Part shown: positions 54,415 through 64,000 of the stretch, piece by piece
How positions within the stretch are numbered: position 1 is the first letter of the stretch
Layout: every line of letters starts with the position of its first letter
Assembly (NCBI RefSeq): GCF_040412425.1
Contig: NC_089768.1
Span: forward strand, 124,001-188,000
Source of the DNA: Macrobrachium rosenbergii
Taxonomy: Eukaryota > Arthropoda > Malacostraca > Decapoda > Palaemonidae
Length of the DNA: 64,000 nt
Direction of reading: 5' to 3'
Notes under the pieces: model-generated
Seen by the model: the letters and a program-made list of their open reading frames with translations, nothing else
Databases searched by the model: none
Told to the model about the DNA's origin: nothing
Translations under genes and position numbers: made by a program

Positions 54415-56313
54415 TAGTAATAATAATAATAATGGGTTTACAGAGAAGGGAAGTAATTTTTATTTGGACGGTCAAGGCCACCAGTGAGCTCTCTTATTGG
54501 CTGCTGAGCCCAGGTGGGGGCTTTTGCTTACTGGCCATGCCGCTCAAGGAGGAGGCCAACTGTTGCTGTACCTTTTATGTGCTTCATTTTTCTCCTGACA
54601 GTGTTGGAAGGAGGAGGGTCTCTTGTATAACATCAAGTATGGGTTTCTGTCGAAGAATGGCAAGGGATTCCTTGTAGGGGAGGCAGCGGTAGCCATTGTC
54701 GCCATCAAGGATTCTGTGTTCCTCACAATCTGCTGGCATTGGGGGCGCTGCTATGTTCTCTCATGTAGTGTTGGTATACAATCCTTTCGTGTAGAAGATA
54801 GTGATCCTTATGGATAGGCAAGTAAGTAGTGTTCTTGCAATGTATGAATGTTGGCATCCATTCCTAGGGTCCGCCCAATTCTCCAGTGGAAACACACCTA
54901 AAGTTGCCCAGGAGACCGTCCTCCTTCTTACCACTGTCAGAAGAGCAACAAGGTGCGCCCCTGAGGTAACACAACAACTACCTCCATCTCGAATGGGGCT
55001 CCTAATAATCAGAACCCATGGCACTTGTCAATCAGCGCCTCCATTGCTCAGCCAGGTTTGCAGCCAGTAGAACTCCTTGACTGTGATCATTCATTCAAAA
55101 TCTCCCCACTGCTTTGCACCATGTATGTACCTGCGGTGCCGTTCTTTTGTAAATGGTAGCATGGACTACTGAACTGTCAGGATATAATTAATGAACTTCG
55201 GTGTACTTGTTGAAACAAAGAAACTCATACTCAAAGTTGAGAAGGCTCAGTATAAGCTCAGTGGCATACAAACTTCCATTCTTTTCAGGGAAATAATAAT
55301 AACAATAATAATTTGTGATCTCTGTGCTCAACTTTCAGTAACCTACCTGCATTATGGAGATTATAAGGGCGAGAATGTCAGACTGACTGATAGCACTTCA
55401 TACTGTTGTTGAGGCTGCAACACACCTGCTATCTTTCATCTCCCACAGGAGCTTCATTGTTTGAAGATGACATTGTCTGTGATTAGCTGTGAATTAACGT
55501 GATTCTTTCCCTGTTGGTTGATTCAAGAACACCCAGTCTGGCAATCACATGATTTTGCAAACATGGGCTATTTGCCTGAAAAAGGGTTGAGGAATATGTA
55601 AACCCCCCAATTTTTTTCATGTAGAGAGTAACTAGAAATATACGGTCAGCTCTGGTGAATACTGGAATTCCACTTTTAAAATTTATTACTCTGATCAGCA
55701 TGGAGTTATGTCAGTCTCTTTTTAATTGATTGAAATTTCCCAGCAACCGTGTAGCAGATAGTGACTTGGAACAATGTTTACAGCTGTTGAGACTGAAGAT
55801 AACCAGTTGACTGTTTTCCCTTTATGCAGGGACACTGATGGAGTCAGTGCAGTCAACAAACATTCTTCATTGTTAACAGTGAATGTGAATTGTAAAAATA
55901 AAAGAAATAAGAATACAAACTTGTTAGTGGTGACTTTTATTATGTTATCGCAGATTCACTTATCAAAGGTCATAACCAGGACATCATCCTTGACCAGTCC
56001 AGTTTAAAAGTGGTTAATAACAGAACATTTATCAGTAAAGTTTGTCATATGAACTTCAAGAGTGAATCAGCTTACAATTTAAAAAAAGAATTATGGTACG
56101 TATCACGTTTTATGACTTCTGGTAGTGAATTATTTAAAGGCACCTCTCATGTACCAAATTTAACTTGGCTGAGATTAAAACTTATTTTTAGTGATTAAAA
56201 AAATATTTTGAAGAATATTAACAACATTTTGCAAGTTGTAAAAGTAGCAACTTTCTTATTTGTATGAGGAAGCTAGTTCTTTTCCCAAAAATCTTATAAA
56301 CAGATTCTTTTAA

Positions 56314-58457
56314 CCCTTAAACGCCTGTTGGACGTAGCAAACGTCGACTACAAAAAATTTCAACCTTCGGTCAACTTTGACTCAACCGAAATGGTTGAAA
56401 AACGCAATTGTAAGCTAAAACTCTTAGATTCTAGTAATATTCAATCATGTACCTTCATTTTGCAACAAATTGGAAGTCTCTAGCACAATATTTCGATTTG
56501 TGGTGAATTTTTGAAAAAACTTTTTCTTAAGCCCATTATGCTGTAACTCGGCCGAAAATTTCAGAAATTCTTTCGTCATTTTGTCGTAATTTTTGCACTG
56601 TTCTATATTAGCCGTTACATAAAGTTTTATATATGAAAATGTGCGCAATTTCATGTAGAATACAACAGAAAATAACTCATGGTTGTAGCTTTTATCAGTT
56701 TTGAAATATTTTCATATAAATCACGATAACTGCCAAAATTTCAACCTTCGGTCAACTTTGACTCGACCGAAATGGTAAAAAAACGCAATTGTAAGCTAAA
56801 ACTCTTACATTCTAGTAATATTCAATCATTTACCTTTATTTTGCAACCAATTGGAAGTCTCTAGCACAATACAGTATTTCGATTTATGGTGAATTTTTGA
56901 AAAAAACTTTTTCCTTACGTCCGTGCCAGAAATTCTTTCGTCACGTTGTCGTAATGTTTGCACTGTTTTATATTAGTCGTTACATAAAGTTTTATATATG
57001 GAAATGTGCGCAATTTCATGTAGAATACAACAGAAAATAACTCATGGTTGTAGCTTTTGTCAGTTTTGAAATATTGTCATATAAATCACGATAACTGCCA
57101 AAATTTCAAGCTTCAGTCAACTTTAACTCGACCGAAATGGTAAAAAAACGCAATTATAAGCTAAAACTCTTACATTCTAGTAATATTCAATCATGTACCT
57201 TCATTTTGCAACAAACTGGAAGTCTCTAGCACAATATTTCGATTTATGGTGAATTTCTGAAAAAAAAATTTCCTTACGTCTGCGAGCGGTAACTCGGCCG
57301 AACATCTCAGAAATTCTTTCGTCATGTTGTCGTAATGTTTGCATCGTTTTACATTAGTCGTTACATAAACTTTTATATATAAAAATGTGTGCAATTTCAT
57401 GTAGAATACAACAGAAATTAGCTCATGGTTGTAGCTTTTATCAGTTTTGAAATATTTTCACATAAATCACGATAACTGCCAAAATTTCAACCTTCAGTCA
57501 ACTTTAACTCGACCGAAATGGTAAAAAACGCAATTGTAAGCTAAAACTCTTACATTCTAGTAATATTCAATCGTTTACCTTCATTTTGCAATAAATTGGA
57601 AGTCTCTAGCACAATATTTCGATTTATGGTGAATTTTTAAAAAACATTTTGCTTACGTCTCATGCGGTAACTCGGCGAACATCTCAGAAATTCTTTCGTC
57701 TCGTTGTCGTAATATTTGCACCGTTTTATATTAGTCGATACATAAAGTTTTATATATGAAAATGTGCGCAATTTCATTTACAATACAACAAAAAATAACT
57801 CATGGTTGTAGCTTTTATCAGTTTTGAAATATTTTCATATAAATCACGATAAATAGAAAAAATTCGACTTTTGGTCAACTTTAACTCGACCGAAATGGTC
57901 GAAAACTGCAATTGTAATCTAAAACACTTACAGTCTAGTAATATTCAATCAATTAGCTTCATTTTTCAACAAACGGGAAGTCTCTAGCACAATATTTCAA
58001 TTTATGGTGAATTTTTGAAAAAAAAAAATTTTTTACGTCCGCTCGTTACGAATTCATGCATCATTTTGTGATATTTTCTCTGTGTTGCTTTGATCGTTTT
58101 AAAATTTGTTATATACCAAAATCATTGCAATTTAGTGTACAATACAACTAAAAAAAATTAAGTCATTAGCTTTAACCGTTTTGCTTACAGCGCGATATGT
58201 ATACAATTATATACAAGTTTTTTTTTTTTCTGTCATATATTCCAATATTTATATATGATAATGATATTTTTTCATTTCTGATGGTTGCATACTAAACTTC
58301 AGGCAATGACAAAAAAAATGAGCAAAAATGAACTCTTAATCTTAAAAACTAAGCGTGCTGTGATTTTTGAAAAAACTTTTTTTAAACTTTGGCGCTAACT
58401 CACGAGCGCGCGGCATATGGGAGACGTTTTTGTAAATAGGGCTTCGGCGTTAAAAGG
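56314..58457. mobile_element. TTAA element 3: piggyBac-like with satellite array
   Basis: It is 2.14 kb with TTAA at 56310-56313 and left end CCCTTAAACGCC. The right end reads GGCGTTAAAAGG followed by TTATTAA, a slightly decayed terminus. It contains about five satellite units with the same words as element 1, in the same orientation, including TTCGGTC..GACCGAA. The right subterminal region (GGGAGACGTTTTTGTAAATA) is shared with element 1. Confidence 0.82.
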
Positions 58458-58865
58458 TTATTAAAGTAAGCAGAAACAAATTTATTAAAAAAAACACGCT
58501 TAGGAGGGCATAGTTTTGTTTTGCTTCTGAGTTCCCCTTAATTATGTAAATGTGGTAATGGTAAAGGAGAAATGGAGGTGATTTGGACATGTCCTATGGA
58601 CAACCCCTTGGTGAATGGTACATGGTCGTATCAGCTAGGCTCCAGTAGAAGCAAAAAGATTTGGAAGTCCCAGACCTGCTTCTATGAGAACTATGTGAAG
58701 GTAGACTAGAGATTTGTGAAAGACAGAGCACAGGGACCACTTGTCATTAGGCATAATGGAGATGACCTCTTGTGTTGGCAACACCAACTTGAATTTATCT
58801 CTTCTTAAAATGTATGAAGAAAAACACTATGTTTTCTGTTACACTTACTTGAACTTCACTTTCAG
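58458..58865 (+). other. End of MTG1 intron 2
   Basis: No element recognised. It ends in the acceptor TTGAACTTCACTTTCAG (AG at 58864-58865). Confidence 0.6.
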
Positions 58866-58961
58866 CTTGAATGACAAAGGAAACCATAAGTACGTTGATT
58901 ATCTTGGGTTAGAAGATCCTACTGATGACATAACGGAGCTCCTTATCTTAACTGCTGTAAG
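58866..58961 (+). CDS. MTG1: MTG1 coding exon 3
   Basis: The first base completes the codon split by exon 2 (AT plus C, Ile). The exon then encodes LNDKGNHKYVDYLGLEDPTD followed by DITELLILTAV and two bases of the next codon. This matches the MTG1 C-terminal segment after ADYLL, where family members have an LN.....YV..YGL pattern and a helix with the spacing of ITELL. The exon is 96 bases and is followed by the strong donor GTAAGA at 58962. The joined protein reaches about residue 273, so roughly 50-60 C-terminal residues remain on exons beyond the right edge. The upstream in-frame codons from 58741 are intron. Confidence 0.9.
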
Positions 58962-59768
58962 GTAAGAATGAAGCGTGATTTAAGTTTTTACTTTTCATAA
59001 AAAATTTTCTCTTAGAGTACTGGTACAATGATTGCTTTCTACTTTAGGTTTAAATTATAAAATGTATTGGTATGAAAGTATCTCACTGATAGTACAATGT
59101 TTCTTGTTGACTTTCCCTCTGGTGGGTAATGGGGAGAGTGACAGTGCTTTCTATTCCTCAGTTAGTTTTTGCTGCTGAAGTTTGCACATTACTGACAATG
59201 TGCTCTGGCTGTTATAAAGTATTGCTAATTTTTGTCCTTGTGCAATGGTATGAGAATTAGTATAGTTCAATCTTTTTACTTTGTGTAGTCTTCATCATGT
59301 GACAAAATAAAACAATTCATGATATTGTAGAAATAATAATTGTGGGAACCATTTGTTTATTAATAATCTTGATGGGGACACACAATGTTTGTTCTTGAAC
59401 ATTACTACCTCATATGTAGCAGTTGGCCTATTAGTATTATGACCCTTGATTTTCCTACACAAATACAAACCCTCGTTCTTTGCATAGGAGGTTGCTTCTA
59501 GTGTAAGGTGGAAATGGCCATTCACAGTTATTGACCAGGCAGTTAACTACTGATAGGTAGTTTTGCTTCCAGCTACCGTCGAGTTCAGACTTCTCTCTAA
59601 ACTCAGTGCCCGACATGGTTATTCAAACTTTTGATAAATAAACTTGAGGTCTTCTTTTTCTTTTATGTTTTATGTTTGTGCTGTTATGGATCAGACCCAT
59701 CCATCATATATGAATACTTGCATGGAAATTTTGAAATTTTGTGTAGATTTTCCATGCTTGAGAAGGCT
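58962..59768 (+). other. Start of MTG1 intron 3, nothing recognised
   Basis: AT-rich sequence with short open frames on both strands and no motif or repeat that I could place. Confidence 0.55.
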
Positions 59769-60088
59769 GCCCCCCAGCCCCAAACCCTTGACGAGGGGGG
59801 GGGGGGGGCAGCTTAGGGATCTGCTGCAGGGAGAGTACAGTAAGCTCTTTTACGTCTACTCTCTCTACTGTGGATTCAACCAAACCTAACTCCTTTACTC
59901 ATCCTCCTCTTATAAATTTTCCCCTTCCCTTCTCCCTCTTTCATTGACGACCTTGGCATAGTGTTGGATTGTGAAATTCACTGCTCTTTTAAACTTGATG
60001 GGGGTGGAGTTGGATGGTATGCTGCTCCACCCATAAAACTAGGGTACCTAACGTGGTCGAGTGAGGGGAAATTTTTATGTCAAGTCAT
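59769..60088 (+). mobile_element. LINE-A type 2 leader, solo
   Basis: It matches 8687-9010 and 28996-29300 (CCCAAACCCTTGACGAGG, TACTCTCTCTACTGTGGATT, CTTATAAATTTTCCCCTTCC). It contains a G run of about 13 at 59796-59808. It stops at TTTTTATGTCAAGTCAT, where a LINE-B leader array begins, so LINE-B4 inserted into or recombined with it. Confidence 0.65.
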
Positions 60089-60330
60089 CCCCCTCAAATT
60101 GGGACCACCTTGACGTGGTGAGGGGGGGCTCTTGAACCTCAGGAATTTGTTCCTGGTTTGAGTCCAAGATCCCCTCGATGTAGGACCACCTTGATGTGGT
60201 GAGGGGGCTCTTGAACCCCAGGAATTTGTTCCTGGTTTGAGTCCAAGACCCCCTCGACGTAGGACCACCTTGATGTGGTGAGGGGGCTCTTGAACCCCAG
60301 GAATTTGTTCCTGGGTTTGAGTCCAAGAGT
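60089..60330 (+). repeat. Three tandem ~80 bp units at the start of the LINE-B4 leader
   Basis: Units at 60089-60170, 60171-60248 and 60249-60330 each run from CCCCTC through GGACCACCTTGATGTGGTGA and GGCTCTTGAACCCCAGGAAT to GTTTGAGTCCAAGA. The other LINE-B copies have one unit only. The layout recalls monomer-type promoters in mammalian L1 elements. Confidence 0.85.
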
Positions 60331-60844
60331 CTCGTATTAAACGTTTTAACTAATTTTGTGGAATTTTCTGCTTTTGCTAGCACATAAATAGGAAAAGATA
60401 TCATAGCTGGGATTGGGTTTATATCCAAAGCTAAATAGTGAGAACTGTGGTAAGATCTTCAACTACCCGATAATGTTAGGACTTGGGAGATATCAGATTG
60501 ATATCTCAAGGGTGGAATTATTCTGCAGGGCTGGGCCATGGATTCCAAAGGGGTCTGGCTCTGGGGTTAGGACTCTCAGCATTCTATCCGGTTTGCCCAT
60601 AATATGATTAGGGTGGGGATGATTGTATTCTTGTAATACTTTCAGTCCTAGCAAGCGGGTTTGGCTTACACTTGGGCCATTCTAATCATGTTATGCCATC
60701 CCTGTGGGGTAGGATAAGGGGCGGACATTTGTGAGTCGGTTCTCACTTGTGCTATTGGTGGAAGAATAAACTCCATGAAAGGCTGCTGAAATCTTTTTAA
60801 GGTTTTCAGGTTTATGTATTTATTTTTTTTATACATAAATCTTT

Positions 60845-61869
60845 ATAAATATAGCTCTAAGGATTCAAGTACCCCTGGGCCCTTTGATGATACTGACTCG
60901 GTACAGTAAACAACTGCAGAAACTGCCTCTGACATCCTTTGATTAGAAAAATCTAAAATAAATTGTAATGTAATTACACTGGAAACATATACTCCAGTAC
61001 AGAGCAAACCAAAAAAAGTAAAAAAAGTAAATATCGTCTTGACCCAACCTTGACTCACTTCGACACCCTCTTTGGGAGTGGAAGTTGGTCAAGGTTTCTA
61101 ACCTTAGAAACTGACCAAAAAATATTAGCACTCAAGTTGGAAAATTATTTATTGAGCAGACACTCTACGACTGAGATGTCGTTTAGACAGATAAAAGAAA
61201 AGACATGGCTTATAGAAGCCACAAAAAAAAGTCAGTCTGAAAATTATTTAACAATAAAAAATATAGATAACATAATATAGAAATAAAAAAACGTGATACT
61301 ATGAACAGTATTCAGGGTACCGTTTTACTTTCTGAGAATAATAATGAGCCAGTTGAAAAGAAAATAATATTAGACTCACTTAAAAAGAGATACCCAAAAG
61401 TACAGAATTGTGAACGATGTGATTTGCCAAGTAAACAGATGAATATTTTTTAAACAAATATTAAAAATTGCAGAAATAAAATTTGAAGGTCAAGATCTAC
61501 CTCAGAAAATAAAAATTTTAGGCCAAACCAGAGAAGTAAGACCATACTTCCAAAAACTGCTACGGTGGAAAAATTGTAGTAAATATGGACATGAAAAAAT
61601 AGTCAAAATGAACCTGTGTGCACGTATTGTGAATCTGAAGAACATGCCACACAAAGGAAGTGTTTAAACTGTGGGCAAGACCATCATGCAAGATCCAAAG
61701 AATGTACTCTATGTACTATACAGTATATACAATACAGAGTTAAAAATATTACAAGAAAGAACTGGAATGTCTGTAAAAGAAGCTAAACTAGAGTTGAAAG
61801 TGAGAGGAATTCAAGCTCCATCTAAGAAACATACGTATTCTTCGGTGACAAGAGCCAATATTGAAACAA
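60845..61869 (+). pseudogene. LINE-B4 ORF1 remnant
   Basis: The start codon aligned to the B3 ATG is changed here to ATA. Recognisable parts are LTHFDTLFGSGSWSRFLTLE, LKLENYLLSRHSTTEMSFRQ and, in another frame, a damaged zinc-knuckle region near 61550-61700. The frame 61671-61934 then carries ELKILQERTGMSVKEAKLEL and KVRGIQAPSKKHTYS. Frameshifts near 61280 and 61440 and the insertion at 61870 break it. Confidence 0.75.
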
Positions 61870-63231
61870 AAAACAGGCTTGGACGTAGGAAAAACCTATT
61901 TTTGGTAGTCGCTGTTGAGTCCTCAAGGAGTTAACCCCCATGGTGTGCTAGTGCTCCATGGTGAGTAGACTAGTATCAAAGAAATATTTTTCTTGCCTGG
62001 TCTTTTAGCCGGGTTTTGTGTCATAATGAAAACACTATGACACGTGATAGAGTATAATGGACTCAAAGATCAGAGGACATTTTTCCTTATCTTCAGTGAA
62101 GCTGAACCCAGTTTTTCCTACGTCAGAAAATGCAAGAAGTGACTATTGCGCATGTGCGCCTGCCATCTTGTTTACGACCAGGGTAGGCAAAAGACCAGCT
62201 CCATTACCCTCTGCTAGTGCAAGCTGCACGCTCCGCGTTTCAGTACTCCTTACTGTTTTCACCAAGCTACTCTGAGGAAAGAATTATGGAAACGTCCAAA
62301 CTCGAAAGTTAAGAGCTTATTTTTAAGCTCCAGTTAAAAATTGTTAGTTTAAACTGTGGAACAAATGTCTTTTGTGTACGGAATCCGGAAACCAGACTTT
62401 GTTTTCAGAGCACATGGTCGGTACTCTCTCATGATCTGTTGTTTGCGAAAGCCCCAAAAATTTGAATTTTTGATCATTCAATTTAAAAGTGTAACTAAAG
62501 AAATGTTCCACATTTGGATGTTAATTTCGTAATCCTTTCAGATAACGATGTCCTCAATAGCCTGCGCTGTAGCCTACATGACATGGTAGCTAACAAATTC
62601 GGTGTGAATTATGTAAATATAGTAGATGTTGTCCGTAGCCTATATCCTAGGATTACATATCCCAAAGGTGATTTAAATAACCTGGATTAGGTAGTAACCC
62701 AATTTAAGGCAGCAGCCTAGCTTACACCAAGGATCCTAGAATTCGATAAATAGGAAACTAAAATCTTCCCTCTATATAGGCTCTATACTTGAGTATGATC
62801 TAAAATAATCCAGGACTAGGCAGTAGCTTCCCATTAATTGGACAATCATTTTCCTTGACGGTAATCTAGAACTAGATGAAAATAGTAACCTGTGCTAGAT
62901 GACATGGTAGCCTAACCTCAAGGCTACACACTTAAGGCAATTGTGTTTTATGTAACCATACCCTTGTGAAATAACCTGGCCATAAGATTGTATATTATCG
63001 AGTTACTATTTTATATGGTAGACAAAAATAGTAGTCTAACTGTGTTTACTGGTTAGCAAGTTGCTAATTTTATATAGCCTGTACATACAAACAGTATTCT
63101 AGGGCCAATAACATTGCTAAGGTCTTATGAAGCCTATACCCTTACAGGTGACATAAACATAGAACAGGCAATAGCCTAACTAGATTAAGTGGAAATTCCT
63201 TATTAAGGGAATGTTCCTACTGTTACAAATA
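61870..63231. mobile_element. Unclassified ~1.36 kb insertion in LINE-B4 ORF1
   Basis: LINE-B ORF1 stops at GAAACAA (61863-61869) and resumes at GAAACAA (63232-63238) followed by TGGAGCACAG, matching B3 at about 41312. The inserted sequence has no long open frame. It starts AAAACAGGCTTGGACGTAGG and its latter half (62550-63200) is rich in GTAGCCTA-like words. The ends share only a short GTAGGAA/TTCCTAC inverted word. Class unknown. Confidence 0.6.
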
Positions 63232-63344
63232 GAAACAATGGAGCACAGAAAAGTAAATCTGAAGAAGAAACAAATGCTTTAGAAATAAAAGCTAAATTTT
63301 TAAAGAATAAAGAAACATTTATTTATCAAAACTTTGTTCATATA

Positions 63345-64000
63345 CCCTAGAACAACATAGACAACAATCAGTTCTCTGTACTAGAAAATGCCTCAGTATT
63401 TACAGCTGAGTTATGTGCAATAGCATCAGCAATAAAAATAATTAAAGAAGTCTCATTTAATGATTCTGTGAGTTATAGTGACTCCAGAAGTGCTATAGAA
63501 GCCATTCGAAGTTACAATCCAAAAAAAAAAAAATTTTACAACAAATTAAGTTTTCACTCCGTAAATTGTATAATAATGAAAAAAATATAGAAATATGTTT
63601 GAGTAGGGATAAGCAGCTAAAGAAATGGACCAGATGACAAGAGCAAATGTAAACATCCCAATTAGTGACTGTATAGTAAGATATGTACAACATTCATTGT
63701 CAGTAAATGGCAAAATGTATGGAATGAGGAAGCTGAAAATAATAAATTAAAAGAGATAAAATCTGGTGTTGGAAAATGGAGTTCATCATATCAGAGAGAC
63801 ACACACTCAAGTACCCTGTAACTCTGACTCATCTTCGAGTAGGCCATAGTCATTTGACACATGGACACTTAATGAACACTCCACGAGGCCGCCCTCCCAA
63901 ATGCCCAGAGTGCAAAGTGTTGACAACAGTCAAGCATGTATTGTGTGAATGCCCAAAATATAACCTGCAGAGATTATCAAATTTTGGAAGCAGATCATTA
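63345..64000 (+). pseudogene. LINE-B4 RNase H and ORF2 C-terminus, partial
   Basis: The frame at 63375-63530 encodes ENASVFTAELCAIASAIKII and SYSDSRSAIEAIRSYNP, the central RNase H motifs including the acidic Glu of TAEL and Asp of YSDSRSA. After an A-run the match continues to the C-terminal region with NVNIPISDC, KWSSSYQRDTH, TRPPKCPECKV-like codons and TVKHVLCECPKYN at the edge. Frameshifts at the A-run (63522-63534) and near 63610 and 63690 break it. The element's 3'UTR lies outside the window. Confidence 0.78.

Larger units (their letters stand above)
53931..56309 (+). other. MTG1 intron 2, no gene recognised
   Basis: It contains a TAA microsatellite and a MITE (listed separately). Elsewhere there are short open frames on both strands, for example 54327-54677 and 54761-55024. 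None is recognised, and none has flanking splice signals that suggest a host exon. Confidence 0.5.
60089..64000 (+). mobile_element. LINE-B4, runs off the right edge
   Basis: It has a leader with tandem units (60089-60840), ORF1 pieces (60845-61869), an insertion (61870-63231), the end of the first ORF1 region (63232-63340), then a jump to RNase H and the ORF2 C-terminus (63345-64000). Endonuclease and RT are missing between about 63340 and 63380. Confidence 0.75.

Noticed and set aside
58741..58865. Coding sequence upstream of MTG1 exon 3 in the same frame
   Set aside because: It has no family similarity and ends in a polypyrimidine tract plus AG. Joining exon 2 directly to 58866 restores the expected residues.
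60200..60330. tRNA-like gene or SINE head in the LINE-B leader (GGTTTGAGTCC resembles a B box; CTCTTGA resembles an anticodon loop)
   Set aside because: The same bases are fully explained by the paired CTCTTG/CAAGAG and CCCAGGAA/TTCCTGGG hairpin. The acceptor stem and D-arm do not form and the B box has a mismatch at an invariant base.
60075..60428. 117-codon minus-strand frame with internal repeats
   Set aside because: The repeated peptide merely reflects the tandem LINE-B leader units on the other strand. No ORF is seen in the equivalent leaders elsewhere beyond partial frames.

Overview
The window is a transposon-rich stretch of an invertebrate nuclear genome, most likely an arthropod and plausibly a decapod crustacean. 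Introns are tens of kilobases long. DIRS-type and RNase H-bearing non-LTR retrotransposons dominate, and a repeat at about 32.6-32.8 kb resembles repeats I recall from decapods. There is no sign of a prokaryotic or organellar origin.

Only two host genes are convincing, both on the + strand. The terminal coding exon of an ANKRD49-type ankyrin protein (5429-5776) is followed 181 bases later by the first coding exon of MTG1, a circularly permuted mitochondrial ribosome-assembly GTPase. Three MTG1 exons (5958-6527, 30780-30934, 58866-58961) join in perfect phase across introns of about 24.3 kb and 27.9 kb. A third intron runs past the right edge. Nearly everything from 6.5 to 64 kb is therefore MTG1 intron filled with mobile elements.

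Layout: 1-2624 (-) is a frameshifted member of a multicopy invertebrate family of unknown function. 3.5-4.8 kb is Pro/Ser-rich low-complexity sequence, followed by a LINE tail. Intron 1 holds a composite of two RNase H-type LINE families, here called LINE-A and LINE-B (8.7-14.35 kb). It also holds a LINE-B copy (B1, 14.36-28.8 kb) split by a complete-structured DIRS-like element (DIRS-1, 14.82-23.19 kb, -) and by a TTAA-flanked piggyBac-like non-autonomous element packed with a ~370 bp tandem repeat (23.93-26.12 kb). A 5'UTR/3'-end LINE hybrid follows (29.0-29.85 kb). Intron 2 holds a decayed CR1/Jockey-like LINE (32.6-34.8 kb), LINE-B2 (34.8-39.7 kb, with a second TTAA element), and LINE-B3 (39.7-53.9 kb, split by DIRS-2 at 43.07-51.09 kb). 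It also holds a CAGGCAGTCC-ended MITE (54.15-54.41 kb) and a third TTAA element (56.3-58.5 kb). Intron 3 begins with LINE-A and LINE-B 5'UTRs, the latter with tandem promoter-like units, and LINE-B4 runs off the right end.

Every recognisable LINE lies in the same orientation as MTG1, and both DIRS elements lie antisense. No transposon protein is intact. The best-preserved features are the DIRS-1 terminal architecture, the TTAA elements with their internal satellites, and the hairpin-rich LINE-B 5' ends. I saw no tRNA, rRNA or CRISPR array.
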